The notes beneath the pieces were generated by a model, which did no database searches, had not been told where the DNA came from, and saw nothing but the letters and a program-made list of their open reading frames with translations. Position numbers and translations under genes: made by a program. DNA of 64,000 nt from Acidimicrobiales bacterium (GTDB lineage Bacteria > Actinomycetota > Acidimicrobiia > Acidimicrobiales > MedAcidi-G1): positions 1 through 64,000 of the forward strand of contig JAKURV010000007.1 of NCBI GenBank assembly GCA_022452035.1. The letters run 5' to 3'. Positions 25,077-35,088 of the stretch are shown here, in pieces (within the stretch, counting starts at the first letter, position 1; each line of letters begins with the position of its first letter).

Positions 25077-26654
25077 TCAGCGATCGCCCCGTCGGCGCCG
25101 CAACACCAAGGCCGCTCCGCCAGCGATCAGCACTGCAGCGGCCCCCAGCCCCACCGCCGGCAGGCCCCCACTTGGCTCCCGGCGAGGCCTACCGGCCTCC
25201 ACCGATCCCTCCGATGCTGAGAGGTCCCCTGCCCTCTCCAGCGTCGTCGACGGGGACGGCGTCCCGGGTTCCACGGTGGCAACGGTCGTCGTTCCGACGG
25301 CGTGGGAGGTCGTTGTAGCAATGGCATGGGAGGTCGTCGTGGCTGGTGAGGTCCGGATCTCCGTGGTGGTACTCGGAACCCCCGGCCCTCCTTCCGGTGA
25401 TGCACTGGGTTTGGCACGGAACGGGCCGCTCACCTCCCAAGTCACACCAACGTGGCGGCCCTCGGCACCGGTCCCCCAGTCGATGGCCGGCACCATGTCC
25501 CGAACTAGCGCCTCGCCCCGCCCCCGGAGCGAGCTCACGTAGAGCCGGGTCCCGGACGGATCGAAACACGGCCCGGTGGCCTGGGATAGGCGGTGGTCGG
25601 CACCGACCATGCGGCAAAACGGGGCCACCTCTCCCTCGGGGCTAATCACCGCCACCTCCATGTCACCCCGATCCTCAACCACGAAGAGGTCTCCCGATCT
25701 GGCGTGGACGGTCAGGTCACCGATGCCAACCAGCGGTTGGCGGTGGCCTGAACCGTCCCAGACCACCGAGTGGTGTTGCCCAGCTAGGTCCACGGCGTGG
25801 ACCCGGTCGTCCAGCGCGGTGGTGAACAGGAGCACGCCGTCGTGGACCCAGACTCCACCCCCCACCGGGGTCACGAACCCGTCGGCGACCTGGACCCGGG
25901 TGGGAATCACGGTCGCCAACGGGTCGGGAACCGCTAACCACGACACGCCACCGTCCCGGTCGACGGCCATGGCCTCCAGAAGCCCGTCGGCCAACGCTGC
26001 GCCCGAATCCGCCTCGTTCAGGATGGTGAAACGGTAAAGCCGGCCGTCACGGTGGGCCTCGGTCAGGTAGCAGTGTCCTCCGGCCGGGTCGACGGCTACC
26101 GACCCGTGGGTGCGCACCCCCAGGGCATGACGGGCCACCGCCGGGTCATGCCCCATCGGATCGCACTCCCAGACGAGACCGTCCCCTCCGAAGGCTTCCT
26201 GGCAAGACAGCCAGGTCCCCCACGGGGTGGTGGCACCCCGGCTGTTGGAGTGGCTGTCAGTGAGGATGGCCGAGGCGCCAGTGATCGATCCGTCGGCAGC
26301 GAACCGGACGGCCGACGCCCCACCCCACCGCTCACCGGGGGTCTGGAAGTCGAATACTTCGTGGTTGCAGGCCAGGCTCCAACCCCCATCGGCCATCGGA
26401 ACCGTCCCCTTGCCATCGGGGAAGACCGGCCACCGGTAGTCCGTCCCGTTCACCGGGCTACCCCCGACGGCGACGACCCGCGAGGCGAACCCCTCGGGGA
26501 GCACCAGCCCGTTCCTGTCGGGCGACTGCCCGTCAAGCGATCCGTACGGGCCGGCGCCGGGTCGGGCTGCGGTGGCGCCCGCTGGGGTGGTGGTCAAGAG
26601 GACCGAACCGGCGGTTGCTGCCAGGCCGTTCCGCAGAAAGGCCCGCCGGTCCAC
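25077..26654 (-). CDS. PhoX-like (DUF839) protein, Tat-exported and membrane-anchored
   Basis: This protein of about 525 residues opens with DRRAFLRNGLAATAG, a twin-arginine signal, and has the DUF839/PhoX beta-propeller hallmarks SLACNHEVFDF, WGTWLSCQEAFGG and YLTEAHRDGRLYRF. PhoX proteins are calcium/iron alkaline phosphatases. A Thr/Ser/His-rich stalk with a repeated TTTSHA octad follows, and a C-terminal helix ends in LRRRRGDR, so the domain is probably displayed outside the membrane. I place the start at a GTG at 26654, four bases after the meaB stop. A start at 26717 inside meaB is possible but would bury the Tat motif. Phosphatase activity is unproven. Confidence 0.8.
   Translation of the reverse strand: MDRRAFLRNGLAATAGSVLLTTTPAGATAARPGAGPYGSLDGQSPDRNGLVLPEGFASRVVAVGGSPVNGTDYRWPVFPDGKGTVPMADGGWSLACNHEVFDFQTPGERWGGASAVRFAADGSITGASAILTDSHSNSRGATTPWGTWLSCQEAFGGDGLVWECDPMGHDPAVARHALGVRTHGSVAVDPAGGHCYLTEAHRDGRLYRFTILNEADSGAALADGLLEAMAVDRDGGVSWLAVPDPLATVIPTRVQVADGFVTPVGGGVWVHDGVLLFTTALDDRVHAVDLAGQHHSVVWDGSGHRQPLVGIGDLTVHARSGDLFVVEDRGDMEVAVISPEGEVAPFCRMVGADHRLSQATGPCFDPSGTRLYVSSLRGRGEALVRDMVPAIDWGTGAEGRHVGVTWEVSGPFRAKPSASPEGGPGVPSTTTEIRTSPATTTSHAIATTTSHAVGTTTVATVEPGTPSPSTTLERAGDLSASEGSVEAGRPRREPSGGLPAVGLGAAAVLIAGGAALVLRRRRGDR
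25296..25350. repeat. Short tandem repeat encoding octapeptide stalk
   Basis: A 24-base unit beginning GGCRTGGGAGGTCGT occurs twice in tandem. On the minus strand it encodes TTTSHAVG and TTTSHAIA, part of the stalk between the propeller domain and the C-terminal anchor. Confidence 0.55.
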
Positions 26655-26658
26655 TGGG

Positions 26659-27630
26659 TCAGCCGCCGAAGGCGTCGAGCAACCGGTCAGCGGCGGCCGC
26701 CGGCGAGGTCCGCCCATCGCGGACGTCAGCCTCGACGGAACCTAGAAGGTCCAGCACCCCGGGGTCAGTCCGCAGGGCGGTCAGCTGCCGGTCCTCCACC
26801 ATCGACCACATCCATGCCAGGCGCTGGGCCCGACGACGGTCCTCCCACTCGCCGGTGGCCATAAGGGCGGACCGGTGGGCCACCACCTGGTCCCAGAGTT
26901 CATCTAGACCGTCGCCCGTCAGGCCGGCGCAGGTCACCACGCTCGGTGTCCAGGTCGGGCTGGTTGCCTCGGTGAGGCGGAGGGCGGCTGAGTAGTCGCG
27001 GGCCGCCGTCCGGGCCGCCGGAGCGTTGTCCCCATCCGCTTTGTTGATGGCGATCATGTCGGCCAACTCCAGGACGCCCTTTTTGATGCCCTGAAGTTCG
27101 TCACCGGCGCCGGGCAGCATCAGCAACAGGAAGAAGTCGACCATGCCGGCTACCACGGTCTCCGACTGTCCCACCCCGACTGTCTCCACCAGCACCACGT
27201 CGTAGCCGGCGGCCTCCAGGACGACCATGGTCTCCCGGGTCGTCCGGCTCACCCCGCCCAGGGTCCCGGCGCTGGGCGACGGGCGCACGAAAGCCGCCGA
27301 ATCGTTTGCTAAGCGGAGCATGCGGGTCTTGTCGCCCAAGATGCTTCCACCGGTCAGCTTGCTGGTCGGGTCCACGGCCAGCACGGCTACCCGATGGCCA
27401 GCGCCGGTCAGCTTGGTGCCCAGGGACTCGATGAACGTGCTCTTGCCCACGCCGGGAACGCCCGTGATGCCTACCCGGTGCGACTCCACGGCGTGGAGAA
27501 GCAGGACGTCCAGCAGCTCACGGGCCTGCACCCGGTGGTCGGACCGGGTGGACTCAACCAGCGTTAGGGCCCGGCCAACAGCGGCTCGGTCGGCGGCCAG
27601 AACCCCCTCGACCAGTTCATGGACGGTCAT
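26659..27630 (-). CDS. meaB: Methylmalonyl-CoA mutase-associated GTPase MeaB
   Basis: This 323-residue G3E-family GTPase is the chaperone that loads and protects adenosylcobalamin on methylmalonyl-CoA mutase. The Walker A is GITGVPGVGKST with K63, the switch region reads VDPTSKLTGGSILGDKTRM, and VETVGVGQSE and AINKADGDN (NKxD) give GTP specificity. It follows mutB after 14 bases on the same strand, the expected operon order. Confidence 0.95.
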   Translation of the reverse strand: MTVHELVEGVLAADRAAVGRALTLVESTRSDHRVQARELLDVLLLHAVESHRVGITGVPGVGKSTFIESLGTKLTGAGHRVAVLAVDPTSKLTGGSILGDKTRMLRLANDSAAFVRPSPSAGTLGGVSRTTRETMVVLEAAGYDVVLVETVGVGQSETVVAGMVDFFLLLMLPGAGDELQGIKKGVLELADMIAINKADGDNAPAARTAARDYSAALRLTEATSPTWTPSVVTCAGLTGDGLDELWDQVVAHRSALMATGEWEDRRRAQRLAWMWSMVEDRQLTALRTDPGVLDLLGSVEADVRDGRTSPAAAADRLLDAFGG

Positions 27631-27644
27631 GGTCCTGGTCCCGG

Positions 27645-29810
27645 TCAGGCCAGCCAGTCGAGCAGGTCGACAGCCGCCTCGGTGACCACCGTCCCCGATG
27701 GGAACACGGCCGCCGCCCCGGCGGCCAACAGGACGTCGCGGTCGGCTGGCGGGATGACCCCACCGACCACGATGGCGATGTCGTCCCGGCCCAGGGCCTC
27801 CAGTTCGGCCAGGAGTTCGGGCACGAGCGTCAGGTGGCCGGCGGCAAGTGAGCTCACGCCCACCACGTGCACGTCGTTTTCCACTGCCTGGAGGGCCACC
27901 TCGGCCGGGGTGGAGAACAGGGGTCCGATGTCGACGTCGAATCCCAGGTCGGCGAAGGCTGTAGCGATGACCTTCTGGCCCCGATCGTGGCCGTCCTGGC
28001 CGACTTTGGCCACCAGGATGCGGGGCCGCCGGCCATGGCTCGCCTCGAAGTCGACCACCCGTCGACGCGCCGATCCGACGGCTTCGCCGTCGCCGACCTC
28101 TCTGTTGAACACTCCGGAGATAGTGCGGACCTCCGCCACGTGACGCCCGTAGACCGTCTCCAGGGCGTCGCTGATCTCCCCGACCGTAGCCCTCGCCCGA
28201 GCCGCGTCGACGGCCAGAGCTAACAGGTTGGCTCGGACGTCTGCAGCACCCCGGGTCAGGGCGTCCAGCGCCGCGGAACAGGCTGCGGGGTCACGCTCGG
28301 CGCGGAGCCGCTCCAGCTTGGCCACCTGGTCGGCCAGGACCCGGGCGTTGTCCACCCGGCGCACCTCAACCTCGTCCTGGCACTCCGGTCGGTAGCAGTT
28401 CACCCCGATGACCGATTGGCGTCCGGAGTCGATCCAAGCCTGGGTGCGAGCCGCCGCCTCCTCGATCCGCAACTTGGGGATGCCGGCCTCGATGGCCTGG
28501 GCCATCCCGCCGATCTCTTCCACCTCGACCAGGTGCTCCCGGGCCCTGACCGCCAGGTCGTGGGTGAGTCGCTCCACGTGGTAACTGCCGGCCCACGGAT
28601 CGGCTACCCGACACGTACCGCTCTCCTGCTGGAGGAACAGCTGGGTGTTCCGAGCGATGCGGGCCGAAAAGTCGGTCGGAAGGGCCAGCGCCTCGTCCAA
28701 GGCGTTGGTGTGTAGCGACTGGGTGTGGCCCTGGGTGGCCGCCATGGCCTCCACGCAGGTGCGGACCACGTTGTTGTAGACGTCCTGGGCGGTGAGGCTC
28801 CAGCCCGACGTCTGAGAATGGGTACGTAGCGACGACGACCGGGGGTCCCGCGGCTCGAACTGCTTCATGAGATCTGCCCACAGCAGCCGGGCAGCCCGCA
28901 GTTTGGCTACCTCCATAAAGAAGTCCATGCCGATAGCCCAGAAGAAACTAAGGCGCGGGGCGAAGGCGTCGACGTCCAGCCCTGCAGCCACACCGGCTCG
29001 CACGTACTCCACCCCGTCGGCCAACGTGTAGGCCAGTTCCAGGTCGGCCGTAGCCCCTGCCTCTTGCATGTGGTAGCCGGAGACGGAGATTGAGTTGAAA
29101 CGCGGCATCTCGGCACTGGTGTAGGCGAAAATGTCCGAGATGATCCGCATGGACGGGGCGGGCGGGTAGATGTACGTGTTCCGGACCATGAACTCCTTGA
29201 GAATGTCGTTTTGGATGGTTCCCGACAGTTGCGACGGCGCAACCCCCTGCTCCTCGGCGGCCACGATGTAGAGGGCCAGGACGGGCAGGACGGCCCCATT
29301 CATGGTCATGGAGACACTCATCCGGTCCAGCGGGATCCCCTCAAAGAGCGTGCGCATGTCGAGGATGGAGTCGATGGACACCCCTGCCATCCCGACGTCG
29401 CCGGCCACCCGCGGGTGGTCGCTGTCGTAGCCCCGGTGGGTGGCCAGGTCGAAGGCCACGCTGAGGCCCCGCTGGCCGGCGGCCAGGTTGCGCCGGTAGA
29501 AGGCATTGCTTTCCTCGGCCGTGGAGTACCCGGCGTACTGGCGGATGGTCCACGGCTGGCTGGCGTACATAGTTGGGTACGGCCCGCGGAGATACGGCGC
29601 GATCCCCGGCCATCCGTCAAGGGTGTCCAAGCCCGCCACGTCAGCCTCCGTGGAGAGGGCAGGGACGTCGATCTGCTCGGGTGTCTGACGGACCAGTAGC
29701 TCGGGACCCCGCCCAGTCTCGGCTGCCACCCGGTCGGCCCAGGCGTCCAGGTCGTTCGGAGCTGGGCTGTCTCCCAGTTCCACAGTGCTGAAGTCGGGGA
29801 TGGCGTTCAT
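27645..29810 (-). CDS. mutB: Methylmalonyl-CoA mutase large (alpha) subunit
   Basis: This 721-residue protein interconverts (R)-methylmalonyl-CoA and succinyl-CoA with adenosylcobalamin, the last step by which propionyl-CoA enters the TCA cycle. The substrate barrel shows [18 protein letters not shown] and [13 protein letters not shown]. The C-terminal B12 domain carries [11 protein letters not shown], giving D606-x-H608-x-x-G611, the base-off cobalt ligand motif. The start is the ATG at 29810, which overlaps the mutA stop (ATGA). A start five codons upstream is less likely. Confidence 0.97.
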   Translation of the reverse strand: MNAIPDFSTVELGDSPAPNDLDAWADRVAAETGRGPELLVRQTPEQIDVPALSTEADVAGLDTLDGWPGIAPYLRGPYPTMYASQPWTIRQYAGYSTAEESNAFYRRNLAAGQRGLSVAFDLATHRGYDSDHPRVAGDVGMAGVSIDSILDMRTLFEGIPLDRMSVSMTMNGAVLPVLALYIVAAEEQGVAPSQLSGTIQNDILKEFMVRNTYIYPPAPSMRIISDIFAYTSAEMPRFNSISVSGYHMQEAGATADLELAYTLADGVEYVRAGVAAGLDVDAFAPRLSFFWAIGMDFFMEVAKLRAARLLWADLMKQFEPRDPRSSSLRTHSQTSGWSLTAQDVYNNVVRTCVEAMAATQGHTQSLHTNALDEALALPTDFSARIARNTQLFLQQESGTCRVADPWAGSYHVERLTHDLAVRAREHLVEVEEIGGMAQAIEAGIPKLRIEEAAARTQAWIDSGRQSVIGVNCYRPECQDEVEVRRVDNARVLADQVAKLERLRAERDPAACSAALDALTRGAADVRANLLALAVDAARARATVGEISDALETVYGRHVAEVRTISGVFNREVGDGEAVGSARRRVVDFEASHGRRPRILVAKVGQDGHDRGQKVIATAFADLGFDVDIGPLFSTPAEVALQAVENDVHVVGVSSLAAGHLTLVPELLAELEALGRDDIAIVVGGVIPPADRDVLLAAGAAAVFPSGTVVTEAAVDLLDWLA

Positions 29811-31615
29811 CGCTTCACCCCGCACCAGTCCAGGGCCCTACCCAGTACCTCGACCACGTCAATTCCCGGGTGGAGGAACTCGTCGATACCAGCAGCTTGC
29901 CAGGCCGCCTCGTCGTCACCCGGCTTGCCGACCAGCAGCACCCATCCGGCACCGGAGGCCTTCAGGGAGGATGCCGCCCGGGCAGCCTCTGCGGCGTATC
30001 GGTCGTCGGACCCGCACAGCACTGCGGGACCGTCTGAGTCGAGGCTGTCGAGGTCACCATCGACGGCACGAATCCCAGCCACCGCGAACAGGTTGCGGGC
30101 GAAGGTGGCCCGATCGGCATGCTCGTCTAGGGGACCCAGGGCGATGATCCGCACGGTCGGCTGATCGGCGGCCTCGTCGGCGGCGTCACGCAACGCCTCG
30201 AACGCCGAAGCCGACCGACGAAGGGGCAGCGGGCCCTCCGCCGGTGGAGGGCCCGGCTGTCGCCGCACGGCCGCCTCGTTAAGGTCGGGGAACTCGGACA
30301 CCCCGGTAAGGGGATCGGCCCGGGTCGCTAGGCGTTCGTACCGTCGGGCCCAGTCGGCCTCCGCCTCGGCGGTCGCCCGGCCTGAGGCCAGCGCGGTGGC
30401 CATACCTCCCTCGGCCTCTAGGTCCCGAAACCGTTCCCAGGTCGCGGCGGCTAGCCGGCTGGTCAGGTCCTCCACGTACCACGAACCGCCGGCCGGGTCG
30501 ATGACGGCGGAAAGTCTGCTCTCCTCGAGGAGCAGGAGCTGCAGGTTTCGAGCCGTGCGTCGGCCGAACTCGTCCGGCCGCCCCAACGCACTGTCGAAAG
30601 GGCGCACGGTCACTGACCGGGCACCGCCAATTCCGGCGGCGAAGGCAGCCACTGTGGACCGCAGCATGTTCACCCACGGGTCGCGACGGCTGAGCATGGC
30701 GGCCGAGGTGAGGGCATGTTGGTAAGCGGCGCCCTCCGCCGGGTCAGCTCCACAGGCCTCGGCCATTCGAGCCCACACGCGGCGGAAGGCCCGGAACCGG
30801 GCCACGGTAAGGAACTGGTCGGCGTCGGCCGGGAGGGTGACCGAAAGGGTTGCTAGGGCGTCGGATACGCCGATCCCGTGGTCGACGAGGGCCCGTAGGT
30901 AGGCCACTCCGGTGGACAGGGCGGAGGCCAGCTGGCCGACGTCGCTGGTCCCAGCGTCGGCGTAAGGGGTCGCGTCGACTTCCATCGCCCGGACCCCAGG
31001 CAGCGATCGGGCCCGGGCCACGAGGTCCAGCGCAGCGGCGTCAATCGTCGGCGGTCCGCCGTAGCGTGCGGCCACCCCGAGGGGATCAAGGCCCAGGTGG
31101 CCTCGCCGTTCGGCCTCGGCAACGCCGCTCGCCTCCCAGAGATCAAGAAGCCAGCCGGCCACCTCGTTTGTTGCCGGCCCGGGCGCCAGGGCCACGGTCG
31201 TCATGTCCAGGTACACGCCGTTCAGTACGGCGGCTAGGTCGGCTGGACCAGCGATGCCGATGGCCTGGGGGTCCAGCAGCACCGAGGTGGAACCCCGTTC
31301 CAGCTCGTCCAACACCGTCCGGTTGGCGTCTTCCGGACCCTCGTCTACGACCAGGGCTCGTACGTCCCATCCGTCGGGCGTAGCCCCGGTGGACGTGGCT
31401 CCTCGGGTGAACGGCGCTGCCCCGGGCAGACCGGCCGGCTGTCCGTCTTCGGGTCCGTACACCGGGGCGATGCGGATCCCGTCTGCTGTAACCATGGCTA
31501 GGTCATCGACGGTACGGCCCCGCAGGCCGGCCTCGGCTAGGGCGGTCCAGTCCGCCCGTGAGGCCGGCTCGAAGCCATCAACCAGGGGGGTCGGTCCGGG
31601 GCGCGCCGGGTTCAT
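29807..31615 (-). CDS. mutA: Methylmalonyl-CoA mutase small (beta) subunit
   Basis: This 602-residue protein is the non-catalytic partner of MutB. The barrel domain is recognisable by [28 protein letters not shown] and [12 protein letters not shown]. The C-terminal Rossmann-like region lacks a D-x-H-x-x-G cobalamin motif, as expected for the small subunit. It is the first gene of the mutA-mutB-meaB-phoX-like operon. On the minus strand TACCAT lies 6 bases before its ATG, with a 13-bp palindrome directly upstream. Confidence 0.95.
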   Translation of the reverse strand: MNPARPGPTPLVDGFEPASRADWTALAEAGLRGRTVDDLAMVTADGIRIAPVYGPEDGQPAGLPGAAPFTRGATSTGATPDGWDVRALVVDEGPEDANRTVLDELERGSTSVLLDPQAIGIAGPADLAAVLNGVYLDMTTVALAPGPATNEVAGWLLDLWEASGVAEAERRGHLGLDPLGVAARYGGPPTIDAAALDLVARARSLPGVRAMEVDATPYADAGTSDVGQLASALSTGVAYLRALVDHGIGVSDALATLSVTLPADADQFLTVARFRAFRRVWARMAEACGADPAEGAAYQHALTSAAMLSRRDPWVNMLRSTVAAFAAGIGGARSVTVRPFDSALGRPDEFGRRTARNLQLLLLEESRLSAVIDPAGGSWYVEDLTSRLAAATWERFRDLEAEGGMATALASGRATAEAEADWARRYERLATRADPLTGVSEFPDLNEAAVRRQPGPPPAEGPLPLRRSASAFEALRDAADEAADQPTVRIIALGPLDEHADRATFARNLFAVAGIRAVDGDLDSLDSDGPAVLCGSDDRYAAEAARAASSLKASGAGWVLLVGKPGDDEAAWQAAGIDEFLHPGIDVVEVLGRALDWCGVKR

Positions 31616-31621
31616 GGACTG

Positions 31622-31627
31622 ATGGTA
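31622..31627 (-). promoter_or_regulatory. -10 element of mutA operon
   Basis: On the minus strand TACCAT precedes the ATG at 31615 by 6 bases, implying a leaderless mutA message. Confidence 0.5.
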
Positions 31628-31629
31628 GG

Positions 31630-31642
31630 TGACGGTCCGTCA
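31630..31642. promoter_or_regulatory. Palindromic operator upstream of mutA operon
   Basis: TGACGG-T-CCGTCA is a perfect 13-bp dyad, two bases upstream of the mutA -10 box, so a bound repressor would block RNA polymerase. The same 13-mer on the other strand occurs at 61959-61971. Size and symmetry suit a TetR/AcrR-type regulator (inference). Confidence 0.6.
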
Positions 31643-31949
31643 GGTCCCGGATGCCGTGTGACGGGTGACCAGAGACTCGTCCCCTCAAGCGTGGAGTCCT
31701 TCGGCAAGCCCGTGGGGAACCGCTCGCGGGGAAACTTCGCCCTCCACCTTGCCTAGCAAGCCCCGGAGGCTGTCCGGTCAGGACCGGCCGAGACAGCCCG
31801 CTCAGCTTCGCCGATGGCTACCGCCTGGCCATGGTGGTCAGGACCGTACTGTTGTTCCTGACAGCCGCCGCGGTGCACCGCGTGTCCTCACCGCTAGCCC
31901 CTCCCCTCCGGCTGGGGCCCGGGTCCGATGGGGATGCGAAGATCGGGCC

Positions 31950-32987
31950 ATGCGCATCTCGACCTCCCTCAACTACGCCACCGACCCTCAGACAGCCGCC
32001 ACCCAGGCCAGGGAGTTGGAGGCGGCCGGAGTCGACCGGATCTGGATACCCGAGGCCTACGGCTTCGACGCGGTAAGCCTGCTGGGCTATCTGGCGGCCA
32101 GCACGTCCACTGTCGAATTGGGCAGCGGTATCCTTAACACCTACAGCCGTACCCCGGCCCTCCTGGCCCAGACGGCGGCCGGCCTGGATGCCCTGTCGGA
32201 TGGTCGATTTGTCCTAGGCCTAGGCGCCTCTGGCCCGCAGGTCATCGAGGGGTTCCACGGTGTCCCGTACGCCAAGCCGCTGACCCGCACCCGAGAGATT
32301 GTCCAGATCTGCCGGGCCGCCTGGCGCCGGGAACGCCTAGTCCACGATGGAGACGTCTTCACCCTGCCCCTCCCAGCTGACCAGGGCACCGGCCTAGGGA
32401 AGTCGCTGAAGATCATCAACCACCTGAAGCGAGCCGATATCCCGATCTACATCGCCGCCCTCGGCCCGAAGAGCGTCGAGGAGACGGCTGCCACCTGTGA
32501 CGGCTGGCTGCCCTTCCTCGTATACCCGGAGCGCATGGACCTGGTCTGGGGTGACGCCGTGGCCGCCGGCTTGGACCGCCGGGACCCCTCCCTCGGAGAG
32601 CTGGACGTGGTGGCGGGCGGCCTCGTGGCCATCGGCGACGACGCGACGCAATACCGCGACCTAGCCCGCCCAGGGGCTGCCCTCTACATCGGCGGCATGG
32701 GTGCCCGGGGAAAGAACTTCTACAACGACGTCTGCAAGGCCTACGGATTCGTCGACGAAGCGGTAGCCGTCCAGGATGCCTACCTGGACGGTCGAAAGGA
32801 GGAGGCGGCTGATTTGCTGCCCGCCGAGTTGGTCGAGAACACATCGCTGTGCGGTGACGAGGCCTACGTGATCGACAGGCTGGCCGCCTACCGGGAGGCC
32901 GGCGTGACGTCGCTGAACGTGACGCCCATCGGCGGCCAGCCGGCCGCCGTCCTAGGACGGCTCCGAGAACTAGCCGAGCACGCGTAG
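31950..32987 (+). CDS. Luciferase-like (LLM) F420-dependent oxidoreductase
   Basis: This 345-residue protein shows the LLM barrel: LEAAGVDRIWIPEAYGFDAV, TVELGSGILNTYSRTPALLAQTA (read as two blocks), DGRFVLGLGASGPQVIEGFHG and IPIYIAALGPKSVEETAATCDGW. The GLGASGPQVIEGFHG block is close to F420-dependent enzymes such as methylenetetrahydromethanopterin reductase-like and glucose-6-phosphate dehydrogenase-like members. The open frame continues upstream to 31665, but homology begins at the ATG at 31950. It is divergent from mutA and may respond to the same regulator only if the operator acts over more than 300 bases, which I doubt. Confidence 0.9.
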   Translation: MRISTSLNYATDPQTAATQARELEAAGVDRIWIPEAYGFDAVSLLGYLAASTSTVELGSGILNTYSRTPALLAQTAAGLDALSDGRFVLGLGASGPQVIEGFHGVPYAKPLTRTREIVQICRAAWRRERLVHDGDVFTLPLPADQGTGLGKSLKIINHLKRADIPIYIAALGPKSVEETAATCDGWLPFLVYPERMDLVWGDAVAAGLDRRDPSLGELDVVAGGLVAIGDDATQYRDLARPGAALYIGGMGARGKNFYNDVCKAYGFVDEAVAVQDAYLDGRKEEAADLLPAELVENTSLCGDEAYVIDRLAAYREAGVTSLNVTPIGGQPAAVLGRLRELAEHA

Positions 32988-33002
32988 CGCCCGGCAGCAG
33001 AG

Positions 33003-33821
33003 CTACCGGGTACCGGGACGAGTGTCGGAGGGGTCCAGGCGCACCCCAATCAGCAAGCCCTCGGTCAGACGCTGTGCCGCCTCCGCGAGCAAGAAATTTC
33101 CCATCAGGCGCCGCGGCGTCCGGACATGGCGCGACCCGCAACCGGTGGCCCGTACGACCCGGCGGGCCAAGCGGTCCGGATCGGCGACAGGCAGCATGCG
33201 AACCAGGTTCATCCGGGCCAGCACCTTTTGTCCGCTGGGCGAGTTGGCCTCCACGGCGTCCCACATACGGGTGGCCACCGGCCCAGGCGCCACCGTGGTC
33301 GTCCCGATTGGCGTGGCCTTCAGCTCCAACCGCAATGACCGCACGAAGTTGGACACCCCAGCCTTGGTGGCGGAGTAGGTGGCCATGGTCGGAAACCCCG
33401 CCGTGCCGGCAATCGAGGACAGGAACACCAAGTGCCCGCGTCCCCGGGCCAGCATCCCGGGCAGGACGTATCGGGTCAGCACCATAGGTGCCTCCAAGTT
33501 CAACCGCGTGGCGGCCCGAACAACAGCAGGGTCGATCACAGCCGCCATATCGGTGGTCTCCATCCCGGCGTTGTTCACCAGCACGTCGATCGGCCCGTAG
33601 TCAGCCTCCACGACCCGAACCAGGGCCTCGACAGCGCCAACGTCGGTCAGGTCGACGACTACAGCGTGCCCACCTACCTCGGCCGCCACGGCGCGAAGCT
33701 CATCGGAGGCCCGGGCGGCCACCACCACGTGGGCACCCGCCGCCGCGTAGGCCCGGGCCAGCGCGGCCCCGATCCCCTTCGATCCACCGGTCACCAATAC
33801 CCGTGCCCCGACCAATTCCAT
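33003..33821 (-). CDS. Short-chain dehydrogenase/reductase
   Basis: This 272-residue classical SDR has the NAD(P) motif VTGGSKGIGAALA (about residues 10-22), NNAG, the catalytic Ser region VFLSSIAG, and Y-x-x-x-K in ATYSATKAG. The ATG at 33821 is preferred because homology begins there and TACGGT lies 7 bases upstream. The frame is open to 34037, overlapping the divergent epoxide hydrolase gene. The C-terminus is longer than the minimal SDR. The substrate is unknown. Confidence 0.92.
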   Translation of the reverse strand: MELVGARVLVTGGSKGIGAALARAYAAAGAHVVVAARASDELRAVAAEVGGHAVVVDLTDVGAVEALVRVVEADYGPIDVLVNNAGMETTDMAAVIDPAVVRAATRLNLEAPMVLTRYVLPGMLARGRGHLVFLSSIAGTAGFPTMATYSATKAGVSNFVRSLRLELKATPIGTTTVAPGPVATRMWDAVEANSPSGQKVLARMNLVRMLPVADPDRLARRVVRATGCGSRHVRTPRRLMGNFLLAEAAQRLTEGLLIGVRLDPSDTRPGTR

Positions 33822-33828
33822 GCTGGCG

Positions 33829-33834
33829 ACCGTA
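33829..33834 (-). promoter_or_regulatory. -10 element of SDR gene
   Basis: On the minus strand TACGGT precedes the ATG at 33821 by 7 bases. Confidence 0.5.
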
Positions 33835-33924
33835 GCCCCACCACCGAGCCGGCTTCCCGACCCGCCAGCACCACGGGTACGGTCGACCGGCACCCCGGGA
33901 GCGGGGCCTGACTCCAGGAGCACG

Positions 33925-35088
33925 ATGGCCGACGCAGATCTCTTCGAACAGTTCACCGTGGAAGTCTCCGACGAGGCTGTCTTCGACCTGCGACGACGCC
34001 TGGCCGACACCCGGTGGCCTGACCAGGTCGCTGACACGGGGTGGGATGACGGCTGCGACCTGGAGTGGCTTCGGAAGCTGGCCGACTACTGGGCCGACGG
34101 CTTCGACTGGCGATACGCCGAGGCCCGCATCAACTCCTTCGACCAGATCACCACGACTATCGACGGCCAGCGGATCCACGCCATCCACCAGCGGTCCCCA
34201 GAACCCGACGCCCTCCCCCTACTCATCTCCCACGGGTGGCCGGGGTCGATCGTGGAGTTCCTGCAGGTGCTGGGCCCACTGACCGACCCGGCCGCCCACG
34301 GAGGCGAACCGGGAGACGCCTTTCACGTGATCGCCCCGTCGCTTCCCGGTTACGCCTGGTCCGGCCCGACGGCGCAGCCAGGCTGGGGGCCTGACCGGAC
34401 GGGACGGGCCTTCGCCCTGCTGGCTGACCGCCTCGGCTACGACCGTTACGGCGTGCAGGGCGGTGACTGGGGATCATTGGTGTCTCAACACATCGCCGGC
34501 CACGATCCCGACCACGTGGTCGGCTGCCACCTCAACATGCTCGCCGCCTTCCCGAGGGGTCGCGACGGCGACTTCGACGACATCACCCCCGTCGAGCAGC
34601 AACACCTCGACCGATCCGCCTGGTACCAGGCCGAGGACAACGGCTACTTCCGTATCCAAGAGACCCGCCCCCACACCCTGGGGGTTGGCCTCCAGGACTC
34701 GCCGGCTGGGCTGCTGTCGTGGATCGGCGAGAAGTTTCACGGTTGGACCGACCACGACGGTGATCCCCTGGACGTCGTAGACCGCGACGACCTGCTGGCC
34801 AACGTAAGTACCTACTGGTACACCGGAACCATCACCTCGTCGGCCCGCTTCTATCTGGAGTTCCGCCGGGACCTGACCGAGGGGCGTCTCCCACCACCGA
34901 ATACCGAAGTTCCCTTCGGAGTTTCCGCCTTCCCGGAGGAGTTGATGGTAGGACGTCGTCGGTGGGTGGAGGCCGACCGCAACATCACCTTCTGGCGGGA
35001 ACACGACCGGGGAGGGCACTTCGCCGCCATGGAACGGCCCAAAGAGTTCGTGGCCGACATCCGCGAGTTCTTCCGGACCCTCCGGTGA
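33925..35088 (+). CDS. Epoxide hydrolase, N-terminal-domain (EHN) type
   Basis: This 387-residue alpha/beta hydrolase carries the EHN lid region (FDLRRRLADTRWPDQV near residue 22), the oxyanion motif HGWPGS (103-108), nucleophile D181 in VQGGDWGS and the catalytic His H365 in RGGHFAAME. An Asp rather than Ser nucleophile supports epoxide hydrolysis to diols, as in juvenile-hormone and microsomal epoxide hydrolases. CCAGGAG lies 4-10 bases before the ATG at 33925. The next hydrolase gene overlaps its stop. Confidence 0.93.
   Translation: MADADLFEQFTVEVSDEAVFDLRRRLADTRWPDQVADTGWDDGCDLEWLRKLADYWADGFDWRYAEARINSFDQITTTIDGQRIHAIHQRSPEPDALPLLISHGWPGSIVEFLQVLGPLTDPAAHGGEPGDAFHVIAPSLPGYAWSGPTAQPGWGPDRTGRAFALLADRLGYDRYGVQGGDWGSLVSQHIAGHDPDHVVGCHLNMLAAFPRGRDGDFDDITPVEQQHLDRSAWYQAEDNGYFRIQETRPHTLGVGLQDSPAGLLSWIGEKFHGWTDHDGDPLDVVDRDDLLANVSTYWYTGTITSSARFYLEFRRDLTEGRLPPPNTEVPFGVSAFPEELMVGRRRWVEADRNITFWREHDRGGHFAAMERPKEFVADIREFFRTLR

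Larger units (their letters stand above)
31616..31949. other. 334-base divergent region between mutA and a luciferase-like gene
   Basis: The left 30 bases hold the mutA promoter and operator. The rest contains no open frame that looks coding, no tRNA and no strong hairpin that I can see. A GAAGAT hexamer 6 bases before the ATG at 31950 may serve the rightward gene. Confidence 0.5.

Noticed and set aside
31665-31949. Upstream extension of the luciferase-like frame
   Set aside because: The extra residues are Pro/Ser/Arg-rich with no family similarity. Homology starts at the ATG at 31950.
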